From Pristionchus mayeri (taxonomy: Eukaryota > Nematoda > Chromadorea > Rhabditida > Neodiplogasteridae): a stretch of DNA of 64,000 nucleotides. Positions 45,801 through 56,929 of this stretch are shown here, piece after piece. Numbering within the stretch: the stretch's first letter is position 1; every line of letters starts with the position of its first letter. Made by a program: the position numbers and the translations under genes. The stretch spans positions 40,158,661 to 40,222,660 of the forward strand of contig BTRK01000002.1 in NCBI GenBank assembly GCA_036245805.1. Direction: 5' to 3'. The notes beneath the pieces are model-generated. The model was not told the origin of the DNA and searched no databases. It saw only the letters and a program-made list of their open reading frames with translations.

Positions 45801-47540
45801 GAACATTGCTGATTTTTTTAATCCTTTGCGATTTGAATGTTTGAGTGTGGAACCTAACTGGCACATAATAGATAACAATTGAAATCGTTCGCTAAATGAC
45901 TGAAATCGAAAGTAGGTTGAAACTTGTGTAATGGTGCATTTCTCAAATTGCCAAAATTGACCACTGTCGCTTCACATGAATTGAAATCGTATTATCGGAT
46001 TAGGTTTTGGTGATTTATGTGAAAATTCATTTAAAAAAGTTGTGGGCAAAAATTTCAGGCAATTTAGAAAATACACCAGTTCACCATTTTCAGAACCTCT
46101 CCTCGATTTCAGCCATTTAGAGAACGATTTCAATTGTTATCTATTATGTGCCAGTTAGGTTCCACACTCAAACATTCGAATCCCAAAGGATTAAAAAATC
46201 ATCAATGTTCACAGATTTGCGAGGTATTCTCTTGTCAGGATACGGTAGCCCGAAATTTTATTACGAACTGACTTATTTCAGTTTTTCGAAAATTTCAATA
46301 CACATGTCCCAATTTTTTTCGCTCATAATTTTTTTGTAAATAGTAATCGGCGAGCGCTACAAACCAAGCAAATAAAAAAGGTTCCTTTCCACATTGCCGA
46401 ATGAACTAACAAATATTTTATCCGAAATTTGAGTTTCAAATCATCTAAAATTTTGGGTACGATCAGTTGAATATTGCTCATTTTTAGAGGTATCAGTCGT
46501 TCTGATCGGTTGCGAAATGGTAAATTTCGAAAATTGAAATTTACGGACTAAAGTACATTTCATTCCCCAGAGAAGGATCTAGAACACTAAATATGACATG
46601 ACTGAGATACACTCACCGAGTACTACATGTATGCACATTCAGGAGGATTTCGATTTTTGGCCTAGTGCCAAGGGTATCTACAAATATGTTCACCGAGTCA
46701 AAAAGTCTCTCATATACATTTTGCACATGATAATATTTTCTTCAGGAATGTCAAATTTTATTTCCAAAGAAAACAGTATCTGCGTGAACCATCTATACGA
46801 AAATATGGAGACGACATGATTATAATAAAAGTAAGTATATTAATACAGGTCTTCTCAGAATGCTTGCACACCTCATACATCGTAAATTTCCTAAATAAAC
46901 CTGTCGAAAAGTTATGTATTCTATAGCGTAGGATGCAAGTAATGTACTGCATTTCAATATTAATTGCAGGCCTCTTATGAAAATATCCATTTTTTCTGTA
47001 GAGATAACTCTCAATTTTTCTATTTCACATTGTGCGACAAATATATTCACATTCTGGATGTCAAAAAAGCGGATTTTCTGCCAACATTGCTTCTAGAGTG
47101 AGTTATCTTGCAATCCCACTATGAATATGGAATTTCGTGTTACGTTTCAGAGGGGTTAACCAAATATCTCAAATTGTGAGAGTTGAAAATGGAAGAATTA
47201 CTGTAAAAGGATTGATACAGAATAAGTGGCACTTAGTAACTACAAGGCTCCCGGAAGGATTTGTAAGGACTCTTGGTCAAATCAAGGATATCGTGCACTT
47301 TCAGTTTCACATTGGAGAATTTGATAATTATAAAACGCTACTCAAGTTTGCGATAAAGGAGAACTGTCGAGAAATTGTAAGTACATTATACAATAATTAT
47401 ATGTCCCCTCCACCCCGTTCTGGAATCCGCGGGATGCACTGACTTGCATCACTTTTACTTTTTCACCGATTCACTCGTATATCAAAATGTTCTGATTTCT
47501 TTTTTTTTCTAGCTACAGGATCATCTCGTTACTTCATAAA
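39821..47540 (+). CDS. Sensor-family gene 4, stretched by insertions
   Basis: Exons: 39821-39944 (MNNNALNVEVIGVLPTQTSI then YQTNDG), 42375-42465 (VFAKLPSDIITVPE...AMYFAS), about 42512-42593 (EIYSAVLNETNEFTVQHVRD), 42624-42811 (YTYRMWDNPARDGIEYIIPD), 46746-46830 (NVKFYFQRKQYL...DDMIIIK), 46980-47097 (RDNSQFFYFTLCDKYIHILD...FLPTLL) and 47151-47262 (ITVKGLIQNKWHLVTTRLPE). Exon order and sizes match the other sensor genes: the 46746 exon aligns residue for residue in length with 6035-6120. After the sensor the frame runs on as GQIKDIVHFQFHIGEFDNYK to about 47375, and a short exon may end DHLVTS at 47520-47540. No kinase or RING follows. Introns carry at least five mobile elements, yet I see no stop in these exons. 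Confidence 0.6.
40128..40530 (+). mobile_element. Mariner-like repeat MR1, copy 2
   Basis: Starts TCAGGTTGTAACATAAGTTTT, the mariner-type end; inverted relative to 34290-34692. It lies in intron 1 of sensor gene 4. Confidence 0.65.
40531..41525. other. Intron of sensor gene 4, nothing firm
   Basis: Open frame 41241-41462 has no family match and no clear splice sites. The remainder is AT-rich. Confidence 0.3.
41528..42303. mobile_element. Inverted-repeat element R3, full copy
   Basis: 776 bp, near-palindromic. The ends are 'catagttgcccaacactggc' and 'gccggcgtgggcaactatg'. Inner arms contain 'ccttgggtcaaacat', 'gggtactgta' and 'ggtaccaggac' words in mirror order, around a centre near 41915 with 'gattccacagtaaatagaaa'. 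No coding capacity. Related pieces lie at the palindrome spacer (25760-26023) and its outer breakpoint (29250-29320). Confidence 0.8.
42868..43762. mobile_element. Mariner-like non-autonomous element
   Basis: Ends TTAGGTTGGTAAGAAAGTTC and the complement 'gaactttcttaccaacctaa'. About 0.9 kb, no recognisable transposase. It sits in the long intron 42812-46745 of sensor gene 4. Confidence 0.8.
44400..45175. repeat. Interspersed repeats R1 (copy 3) and R2 (inverted piece)
   Basis: 44700-44860 has 'gagatacggcttcctaaggt', 'cgattttcgtgatctacgtg' and 'gctgtacggac' (R1). 45060-45175 has 'catctgggagctgaaataca' and 'aaagccggctctgag' (R2, inverted relative to 13860-14200). A 39-bp direct repeat lies in between ('gaccaattgtttaggcctca' at about 44964 and 45010). 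Confidence 0.7.
45298..46720. mobile_element. Long fold-back element FB1, copy 1
   Basis: The arms 45298-45880 and 46140-46720 are mirror images about 46011 ('gtagtactcggtgagtgtat', 'cgctcaccgattactattta'). The terminal word agagactttttgtg...catatg is shared with the element at 47880-49470. No coding capacity. It lies in the long intron of sensor gene 4. Confidence 0.85.
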
Positions 47541-47879
47541 TTATATAAGCAATAATGAAACAATGTACGAAACAAGATCTGATAATGAAACAATATACGA
47601 AACATAGAAGGTTTTAAAGTGCCGCTGAAGAATCACTTGCCTAAAGCAATACATCGGGAGGGGGAATAGTATTGTATTGCCCCTTTATGCTTCTTCCGTG
47701 CGCAGAGAGAGTTTCTTGATATGTTGTTCTTCTTGAATGACCTTTTTTTCAGCTACTCCAATGGAAAGCACGGAATGAATTCATATCGAGGTATACATTT
47801 ATTTAATATGAACTGAATGTAAATCATGTTTCATCGAATAATTACTAACATCGAAAATTTTCTACGCCAAATTCGATTC
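47541..47879. other. Nothing firm
   Basis: AT-rich flank after the last possible exon of sensor gene 4. Confidence 0.3.
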
Positions 47880-49470
47880 TCTAGTCAGGGATCTTAAGAG
47901 AGATTATCTGAGTGAATGGCCATATGCTTGGTACTAGCGATAAATCGAATTCCTCCAAAATTGGCATGGATGTAGTACTCGGTGAGTATAGCTCAGACCT
48001 GGGATATTTAGTGTTCTACATCACGAAAATCGATTTTCCGAATTATCCATACACAGTTCTTTTTCGATTCGATATGACGTCATTATTCTTAAAACCTCCC
48101 CAAACATCCACTGCAGTTCCAGTTTTTTGATATATATTATAAATTCGTAAAATCGTGATCGGCCAGATGTGACGCCGATTGATTCGGACTTCGGAAGGAT
48201 CATGACTGGTATATATAAAAAAAATGGAACTGCAGTGGATGTTTGGAGAGGTTTTAAGAATAATGACGTCATATCGAATCGAAAAGAAACTGTGTATGGA
48301 TAATTCGGAAAAGCAATTTTCATATCCTCGAAAATGCCCCTTTTTATGCCTTGAAATCCAGCTTAACAAAATCATCCACAATGAACAGCAAACATGTTTT
48401 TACTATGTACCGCGATAAGTAGAAATATCGCGAAAAGAGATTGATACACTGTTTACAAGCCACTTTTTCGGTTTCCTCAAATCGCAAAATTGATGCAGTT
48501 GACACAAATTATTAGCGAGATAAATCATGAGATAGGCATGATTTAGTAATTTTACATCAATTTGAACTTACTAAAAATTAATATCTTCAGAAAAACTTCG
48601 AGAATCATTTTTTTTTGAAAAAATCAAATTTCGACTTCTCGGTTGGACCCATGTTTACGCTTAGCAATCTCAATAAATGTTTAACCAATTACAATCATCT
48701 GATTATTTTCTCATATCAGACTACAACGTAAGTTGAAATATCGTGGAATCGCCCTTTCATATGCTTATTTGGTTGAATTATTATGTCTCAAATTTCTCTG
48801 AACGAGAACATAGTATTTTTTCACATTTTTGCCCTTTTCTCAAAAAACGTATTTTTATTTTTTTTTCATAATTTCAGAATAAATAGACGTGAGACTGTTG
48901 TAACTTACAAAGGAATAAAAGGCGTCAATACCCACTCATCTGAAATATTTAAAATTCAAAAACTCTAAAATATTTCGATAAAATTTTTTTTCTATCCTTC
49001 TTTTGTTCAAATGTGTGTCAAACTTGGTACTGTGAGAATAGAAAGCGTAGTCCGTGGTGTGGTGGGCGAGATTTAGTACATTTGTTTCTACATATACGCG
49101 GAACGCGGAGGGAAAATGTTCTGCGTATACTTAGAAACAAATATACTAAATCTCGCCCACCACACTACGGACTACGCTTTCTATTCTCACAGTACCCACG
49201 ATAATCCGAATATTGCGCATTTTTAGAGACATCAACCGTTCAGATCGGTTTTCGAAAATTGAAATTTTCGGACTAAATTGCATCTTGTTCCTCCGCAAGT
49301 GATGTAGAACACTAAATATCCCAGGTCTGAGCTATACTCACCGAGTACTACATCCATGCCAATTTTGGAGGAATTCGATTTATCGCTAGTGCCAAGCATA
49401 TGGCCATTCACTCAGATACAAAAACAAAAATGTTCACTCACTCAGATAGTCTCTCTTAACAGAATCTGTA
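47880..49470. mobile_element. Long fold-back element FB1, copy 2, with nested hairpins
   Basis: Outer arms about 47900-48010 and 49300-49420 are inverted ('gccatatgcttggtactagc', 'gatgtagtactcggtgagta') and related to FB1 copy 1. Inside are two separate hairpins: 48030-48120 with 48222-48320 ('catatcgaatcgaaaaga'), and 49026-49110 with 49112-49196 ('ggtactgtgagaatagaaag', almost perfect 85-bp stems). So it is an inverted repeat containing inverted repeats. Confidence 0.85.
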
Positions 49471-49754
49471 TTGGGATCTGAATTAGGGATCTCTGAACCA
49501 GAGATATACCACGTCTAGGTTATATCATAGCACAAAGTAAATCTTTAAGGCATGTACAACTTGGATCAGCTTCCCATTTTTGTACCTACGTAAAAAAATA
49601 CATTCAAAGGATCAACCATAGAGAATTAAAAGATAATTAATTACAATTATTTGTAGATCTGAATATCAAACACAATATAATACTAACATATTATTACTCT
49701 ATAAAATGTATTCAAAAAATATGTCTAATACTGGTTAATACTGGTATTGGTTCA

Positions 49755-52700
49755 GATTGAATAAAGGCGGAAACAAATTGCAAATCACAAAGAAAACAAG
49801 TTTGCGCATTCTTACCTCAATCTATCAAACGGATGACGGTGAGCCGAATGTAGTAATTTACCTCAATTGTGTTTCAGGAACAATATATTATTGGCGGGAC
49901 ATTCCTCAAAGGCTAGATCCTCCTAGGTTATTTGCATTATCACAGTGAGATCAATCATTTTCTCCAAAGTAATCACTGCTAAAGGAGATCGTATGTTGAT
50001 GCAACCCTACCCGACAATGTCGAAATGCATTATATCCCCGGAACTCACGATAATACTCTCTATTTATCATCAACAGATGAAGTATGCTAATTATACGTTA
50101 CGATATGAGATGCACTAAAAATTTAAGATTTATACAGTTCTTTGCTCCAAGCCAAAAGTCTTCAACATGTCACTGAAGCGTACTATATTAGAGGTAAGAG
50201 CATGTAAAATTCAATAATCACTCATGCACACAGGGCGAGACATTTCATAATTGGGGATTGTGCAGTCGCGTCCAAAATGACAAGAAATTTGTCTACCGAA
50301 TGTGTGACGATCCGGATGACGGAATACTAGTGGACGTCCCTGATGAAGAGCTTATTGGACTAACATTTATTGGAATTCATCGGTAATGCATACGATTATC
50401 ACCTTCCATGGCACGCCTTTGAATATCACACTCCACATTTACAGAGGAATCGCCATATATTCATCACAAAGCCAAATCAATTACCACTACTCAGTACGAA
50501 GATTGAGAGAAAATATCATAATAATAGAGGTAAATACCAAAAAATTGTAGCATTCGAATCTAACTTTGAGGCGGCTTGGAGGTCATATCCCAAAGTTTTT
50601 GTTAGAGACTCGGATCAATTTATCTACATGACTCTATGCGATAGCAGAATAATAATTCTTGATACTTACACTATGGAGTTTCTACCTGTTTTGCACATTG
50701 AGTCAGACCCTCGCATTTAAACAACGCATCGAAGATTCTTTAGAAATATTTCAAAGATATGGTTAATTGCTGGCCTGTTCAATGGAGAAATCACTGTGAA
50801 GGGGACGGGTGCCGTTATAGGAGCACAATATTTGGTGACTGCCCAGCTTCCGAAAGGATATGTGAGCATTTAAAAGTTGCATAGTTTTTGTGTGAATTTA
50901 GTCCAGTGGATGATAAATCCTATTCGTTTATCCGTTTGAAAAAATAGTCTTTTGCGGAGGATTATTTTCAGTGATCTTTTAGTAATCATATTTTTTTTCA
51001 GTTGACAGGCATATGTGGGGAAACTGAAGGGCAAGAACATGAACATATACCACAAGTTCGTTTTTTTTAAAATTAGATTTGTACGCAAAATTCAGAAAAA
51101 AATAATTACAGGCGGTTGGGCAGTATTTTAATGCAGTAACTTTTCCACCTTCTGCATCATACTCTTCTAGGTAAGAACAATGTATTATACAATTCTTCCT
51201 ATTTTGGGATTGACTATATTTCAGATTTAATAATGATTTTATGATTAAACAAATTCTTGGAGTTGGCACGTTTGGAATAGTGTTTGAAGTAATACATGAA
51301 TTGGATCAGTACAAATATGCTGTGAAGAGAATTTCTGTAAAGCCAAAGTTAGAATTGTGAATTCTGACGTTACTTTGATATTAGTATTCGTTCATATATA
51401 AAGTCGCGCACATAAGTGAGTGGGCAGATTTTGAATTTGTTGCAACTTTTTGCCCAGGAAAGTCATCATTCTGGCACTTGGGTGTTATGTACCAAATTCA
51501 TCGGAGAATATTATCATGGTACTATGGTATGACGTCATCGCATAGTTATTGCTCAGTGATGACGCAATCAATCTGTCTTTTTCAAAACGGCATTATTCTT
51601 ACATAGATTTTTTCCTGTTCGCAATACTTCATATGATTGGAGATATGACGGGGGTCTACCAAGAATACATTTTTGAAGGTGCTGCTCGGTCGCACATTTG
51701 CTGCAGCCTTGCTGCAAAAACAGGGTCTGAAATTTAGAACTCCGCTTCTAGACGACCAAAGGACTCGTTCAAAGCATCAAAATGATCGTCATCATGATCC
51801 CAGACGATCCTGAGAATATGAAGACAAAATCTCGTAATTTGCCCTCAGGGCATGAAAAAATTACATTTTTGCATTCAAAATGTATTGAAGAGCTGATTTC
51901 CAGCTTTTTAGAGCGATTGGACATCTTTCCCGCCCGCGGCGATCTCTTATCGGAGGCATACTAGGGTCGGAAAGCACCCTGTTTACGCACTCTCGTCGTC
52001 TGCACTCTCTCGCCTATAGGGGTAAACATGGTGATTTCCGACCCTGGTATACCTCCGATAAACGCACGCCGCGGGCATGAAAGATATCCAATCGCTCTAA
52101 AAAGTTGGAAATTAGTTCTTCAATACATTTTGAACATTACCAGATAAAAAACAGATTTTTTCCTAACTCTTCCACAAAGTTATGAATGTCCAAAAAATGG
52201 TCATGCTAAAAAGCAATTTTTTCATGCCCTAAGGGCAAATTATGAGATTTTGTCTTCATATTCTCAGGATCGTCTGGGATCATGATGACGATCATTTGTA
52301 TGCTTTGAACGAGTCCCAAGCTCGTCTAGAAGCTGAGTTCCAAATTTCAGACCCTATTTTTGCAGCAAGGCTGCAGCAAATGTGCGACCGAGCAGCACCT
52401 TCAAAAATTTATCCAATCATAGGAAGTATTGCGAACAGGAAAAAATCTATGTAAGAATAATGCCGTTTTGAAAAAAGTGCAGATTGATTGCGTCATCACT
52501 ACGCAATAACTATGCGATGACGTCATACCATTGTACCATGATAATTATCTCCGATGAATTTGGTTCATAATACCTTAGTGCCAGAATGATGACTTTCCTG
52601 GGCAAAAAGTTTGCAACAAATTCAAAAACTGCCCACTCACTTATGCGCGCGACTGTATATACATGCTTACATAAAAATGCAGAGAGGAACATAATAAGTT

Positions 52701-55700
52701 GGAAGAAGTGCGAACTATGGCCAAGTTAAAAAATCCTGGGATCGTTCAATATAATTATGCATGGATCGAGAAACCACCAATAGGGTGGCAGGTTACTTCA
52801 TTTAACCATGACATCAAAAAACACCACATTAAGGTTCAAGCTGATTATGATATGATTAAAAGTGTTGGAGCATCATGGAGACTCTATGTGAGCAATTTTG
52901 CTTCTATGTATTTTCGCGTCGGTATTCTGATTTGAACATTTGTTTACACAGGAAAGTAATTTCCAAGTTGACAGTGTGTTCATATACATTCAAATGGAGG
53001 TAAAATCAGATTGTTGTCAATATTCCGTAAATACGTTATAGCTTTGCGATTGTTCGCTGGCAAAGTGGCTAGATCGACATAGAGAAGACACAAGTCGATT
53101 TTTCGCTCGAATCAAAGAATGGTTCAAACAAATTGTGTCCGCCGTAGCATACATCCACGACAACGACATTATTCATCGTGATTTGAAAGTTTATGCGTTT
53201 GCAATCGCTCACACAACAGAGTTTCTTTCCAGCCGGAAAATGTGTTGTTGCATCAGAACCGCCTGAAATTATGCGATCTGGGAATATCGACTCTTCGGGG
53301 ACTGGAGAAAGGAGATACGGAGTACGATCGAACATGTACTGGAACATCTATGTACATGAGCCCTGAACAAGTAGGCATATTTATGGTGATCTCAACTATT
53401 GTTTTAATCATTTACCGATTCCAGATGTCGCCTCTTCCTAGGTACAGTTCAAAGACGGATGTTTTCTCATTGGGACTCATACTTTTGGAACTCTACAAAT
53501 GGAGACCATTGGATGAACGGGACAAGGTATCGTGTATTTACATGCATATTACTATATATCCATCAACAATAATATGAGAGGAATCACGAGAGATTCGACC
53601 ACTCCGCGGCAGTAGAATTCAAGTTGGTCCTATCTGACTGAAATTTTGCCTACGTGTACTTCGAATGATGCTCTTTCAAACTGCGTCGTCATTATTTTGA
53701 TATCTGTCGTCATCGTCGTGATTCAGAAGGCCAAACTTGGCAATATCACTTTTCGACAGTCAAATCGCGCTCACTTAAATGAACATATCTCCGTTTAAAA
53801 TAAAGATAGAAGGCCGTTCTTTGTTTCATATGATCATGCTCTACGAGATTATATCGTTGACATCATTCCAGGCCCACATCCTGGTGCGGCGCGGTCGGGG
53901 ACACCAAAAGTGACGTAACTTTGGAAATCAAAAAAAACAGGGTTGAGTCATAATGCTTACGTTGTAGTACATATATGTGCGTAACTTATCGCCAAAAATT
54001 GGACAAATCGCGGAGGGGAAAAAAGTGGCGCTCACTTTTGTCCGGTGGCCCGGAAAGGGGTACATGACAGCAATACTTCTGAACCTCCTATTGCCCGCAA
54101 TTGGAAATACTTCGAAAATCAACTAAAACAACATTTTATCTCGTTTCCCCAAAAGCTGTACCATGGTAGTTGGCCAATAATTAGGGTAGAACTTGAAATT
54201 TAAAAATCGATGTTTTGACTTTGTCAACATGTGAGATAGGCCCACATGCGGTAAATCGCTTCCAAATAACATAGAAATGGACCCCTAAACTAATCATACA
54301 AACGGCATACCTGGAAATACCTTATTTCAGCTGAGGATTCCATCAAAAGGTGCAAAACTGTAGTTTATGTCAAAATTGTCCTAGCGACCCCGACCTATCA
54401 AAGAAATGTAGAGAATGATGAGCTAAACATTTTATCTGTTTAAATTGTGTGTCTATCTTTTCGTTGAAGGGTGCTACGGAGCCTAGAACTTGGCTGAAAT
54501 TGGTCTGAAATCCCCCTAGAGCGCGCGCTCTAACCGTCTTGAGCCCTCGCCGTCTGACCTCCCTCTCTCTCCCCTCTATTTAGCGCTTTCCTGGGCGCGT
54601 TGCCAGTCGTTTTGTACCTACTTCCATGCTCCTTAGCGCCCTTCAACGAAAAGATAGAAACTAACTTTCAACAGATAAAATGTTTAGCTCATCATTCTCT
54701 ACATTTATGTGCAAGGTCAGGGTAGCTAGGACAATTTTGACATAAACTACGGTTTGCACCTTTTCATGGAATCCTCAGCTGAAATAAGGTATTTCCAGGT
54801 ACGTCGTTTGTATGATTAGTTTAGGGGTCCATTTCTATGTTATTTGGAAGCGATTTACCGCATGTGGGCCTATCTCACATGTTGACAAAGTCAAAACATC
54901 GATTTTTATATTTCAATTTCTACCCTAATTATTGGCCAACTACCATGGTACAGATATTGGGGAAACGAGATAAATGTTGTTTTAGTTGATTTTCGAAGTA
55001 TTTGAGCCCAATTTCGGGCAATAGGAGGTTCAGAAGTATTGCTGTCAGGTACCCCTTTTCGGGCCACCGGACAAAAATGAGCGCTACTTTTTCCCCTCCG
55101 CGATTTGCACAATTTTTGGCGATAAGTTACGCACATATATGTACTACAAGCATGATGACTCAACCCTGTTTTTCTGATTTCCAAAGTTACGTCACTTTTG
55201 GTGTCCCCGATCGCGCCGCACCAGGATGTGGGCCTGGAATGATGTCAACGACATTATCTCGTAGAGCATGATCATATGAAACAAAGAACGGCCTTCTATC
55301 TTTATTTTAAACGGAGATATCACGCCTTTCACGAGAGAATCGAGCTAGATTCCCCATTCCTGGGAATGGAGGGGAAATCAGGAAATAAGTTCTAACCGGT
55401 TTTGGGCATCCTGAGGCATGCCTGACAGATCCCCAGAATCTCGTTATGCATACTTCATTCTGAAGGTGCCTACACCGGGTCGACTACCTGCAGCCTGAAC
55501 TTTGAGAGCTTTTATCTCAATTCTGGTGAAAGATGGACAAAAAATTTCGAAGGAGTAACCCCCTCTCATTTTTCGAGCTCTATCGATCTGTACAAACCGC
55601 TTTTCCTGAATCGCAATTTGAACCAATGCTACATTCATGGCTAATGTTCTCAAAAGTGTAGGAAAAGGGGCAGCTAAAATTTTATAGTGCATAGAGCTCT

Positions 55701-56925
55701 TCAAGAGCTTTCGAATGAGTACCTGGAAATACGAACACCTGGGTGTGACTACGGCCATTTCTACGTTTCCTAATCATTTGAACTTCATTTTCAACAGTCA
55801 ATTGTCTCTCACACCGCTCCTTTCGGAGGGATTTATCAAAAATGATCATTTTTCTGCGAGCTTTTCTGTTGAAAATAAAGTTCAAATGATTAGGAAACGT
55901 AGAAATGGCCGTAGTCACACCCAGGTGTTCGTATTTCTGTCGCCAGGTACTCATTCGAAAGCTCTTGAAGAGCTCTATGCACTATAAAAATTTTAGCTGC
56001 CCCTTTTCCTACACTTTTGAGAACATTAGCCATGAATGTAGCATGGTTCAAATTGCGATTCAGGAAAAGCGGTTTGTACAGATCGATAGAGCTCGAAAAA
56101 TGAGTGGGGGTTACTCCTTCGAAATTTTTTGTCCATCTTTCACCAGAATTGAGATAAAAGCTCTCAAAGTTCAGGCTGCAGGTAGTCGACCCGGTGTAGG
56201 CACCTTCAGAATGAAGTATGCATAACGAGATTCTGGGGATCTGTTAGGCATGCCTCACGATGCCCAAAACCGGTTAGAACTCATTTCCTGATTTCCCCTC
56301 AATTCCCTGTCCCAGCTCGATTTTCTCGTGAGAGGCGTGATATGTTCATTTAAGTGAGCGCGATTTGACTGTCGAAAAGTTATATTGCCAAGTTTGGCCT
56401 TCTGAATCACGACGATGACGACAGTTATCAAAATAATGACGACGCAGTTTGAAAGAGCATCATTCGAAGTACACGTAGGCAAAATTTCAGCCAGATAGGA
56501 CCAACTTGAATTCTACTGCCGCGGAGCCCCCCCCCCCCCCAAATGGTCGATTTTCTCGCGATTCCTCTCATATATTGTTGAAGATTTTCGGCGAATACCG
56601 CGCTGGAAACGCGTCCGTCATCATCGCTGATGAAGGAACGGTTAGTATGAGCACTATGGGTAATGACGGTAAAATATGCAACAAGTGGCATAGAGAGATA
56701 TGCAAAGGTGGGAAAGTTAACATTTTCCGAAATATATATATAATTTTGTAATTTTATTTATAATTTAATTTTGAATATAATTTTGAAATATATATATGGA
56801 ATCCAGCAATGATCTTATTACCAACTTTTTTCAGGCAAAAATGGTGAAGATGCTAACGCAAGAGAACCCGCAAAACCGCCCGGCATGCAAAGAAATTATC
56901 GCCCACCCATATTTTAGATAAATGT
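49755..56925 (+). CDS. Sensor-kinase gene 5, most complete copy
   Basis: Sensor exons: 49755-49944 (LTSIYQTDDGEPNVVIYLN), about 49985-50081 (DATLPDNVEMHYI...LYLSS), 50138-50193, 50234-50382 (FVYRMCDDPDDGILVDVPDE), 50445-50529, about 50551-50705 (DTYTMEFLPVLHIE), about 50758-50861 (WLIAGLFNGEITVKG), 51004-51053 and 51112-51170. Kinase exons: 51225-51347 (ILGVGTFGIVFE, lysine in YAVKRI), about 52686-52791 (glutamate in NKLEEVR; YAWIEKPPIGWQ), about 52952-52998 (FIYIQME), 53041-53189 (HRDLK), 53233-53370 (DLGIS for DFG; GTSMYMSPEQ), about 53425-53526 (DVFSLGLILLEL), 56577-56641 and 56835-56925 (ENPQNRPACKEIIAHPYFR, stop). The PPxGWQ box and YMSPEQ mark the eIF2alpha-kinase class, which slows translation under stress by phosphorylating eIF2alpha. 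All catalytic residues but DFG are present. No transmembrane segment is evident between sensor and kinase. Confidence 0.75.
51394..52666. mobile_element. Palindromic element FB2 in kinase intron
   Basis: Mirror arms about 51394-51990 and 52065-52666, centred near 52030 ('agtcgcgcacataagtgagt' against its complement, 'gatcatgatgacgatcat'). The centre has family H-like 'ctgcactctctcgc'. It lies between the glycine-loop exon and the alphaC exon of sensor-kinase gene 5. It holds no gene. Confidence 0.85.
53577..56576. mobile_element. Composite element FB3: two palindromes inside long TIRs
   Basis: Outer inverted repeats of about 215 bp (53577-53786 and 56340-56573; 'ccgcggcagtagaattcaag'). Inside are two adjacent perfect-order palindromes: P1 53787-55318, centre near 54552, and P2 55319-56339, centre near 55835. 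P1 words: 'tgacgtaactttggaaatca', 'ggacccctaaactaatcata'. P2 words: 'cctacaccgggtcgactacc', 'cgttatgcatacttcattct'. A C13 tract lies at about 56526. No transposase. It occupies an intron of sensor-kinase gene 5 between DVFSLGLILLEL and the next exon. Confidence 0.85.
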
Positions 56926-56929
56926 TGCT

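Noticed and set aside
55444..56225. Mirror-image open frames on both strands near 55.4-56.2 kb
   Set aside because: They lie in palindrome P2 of element FB3, with no start context, no introns and no family match.
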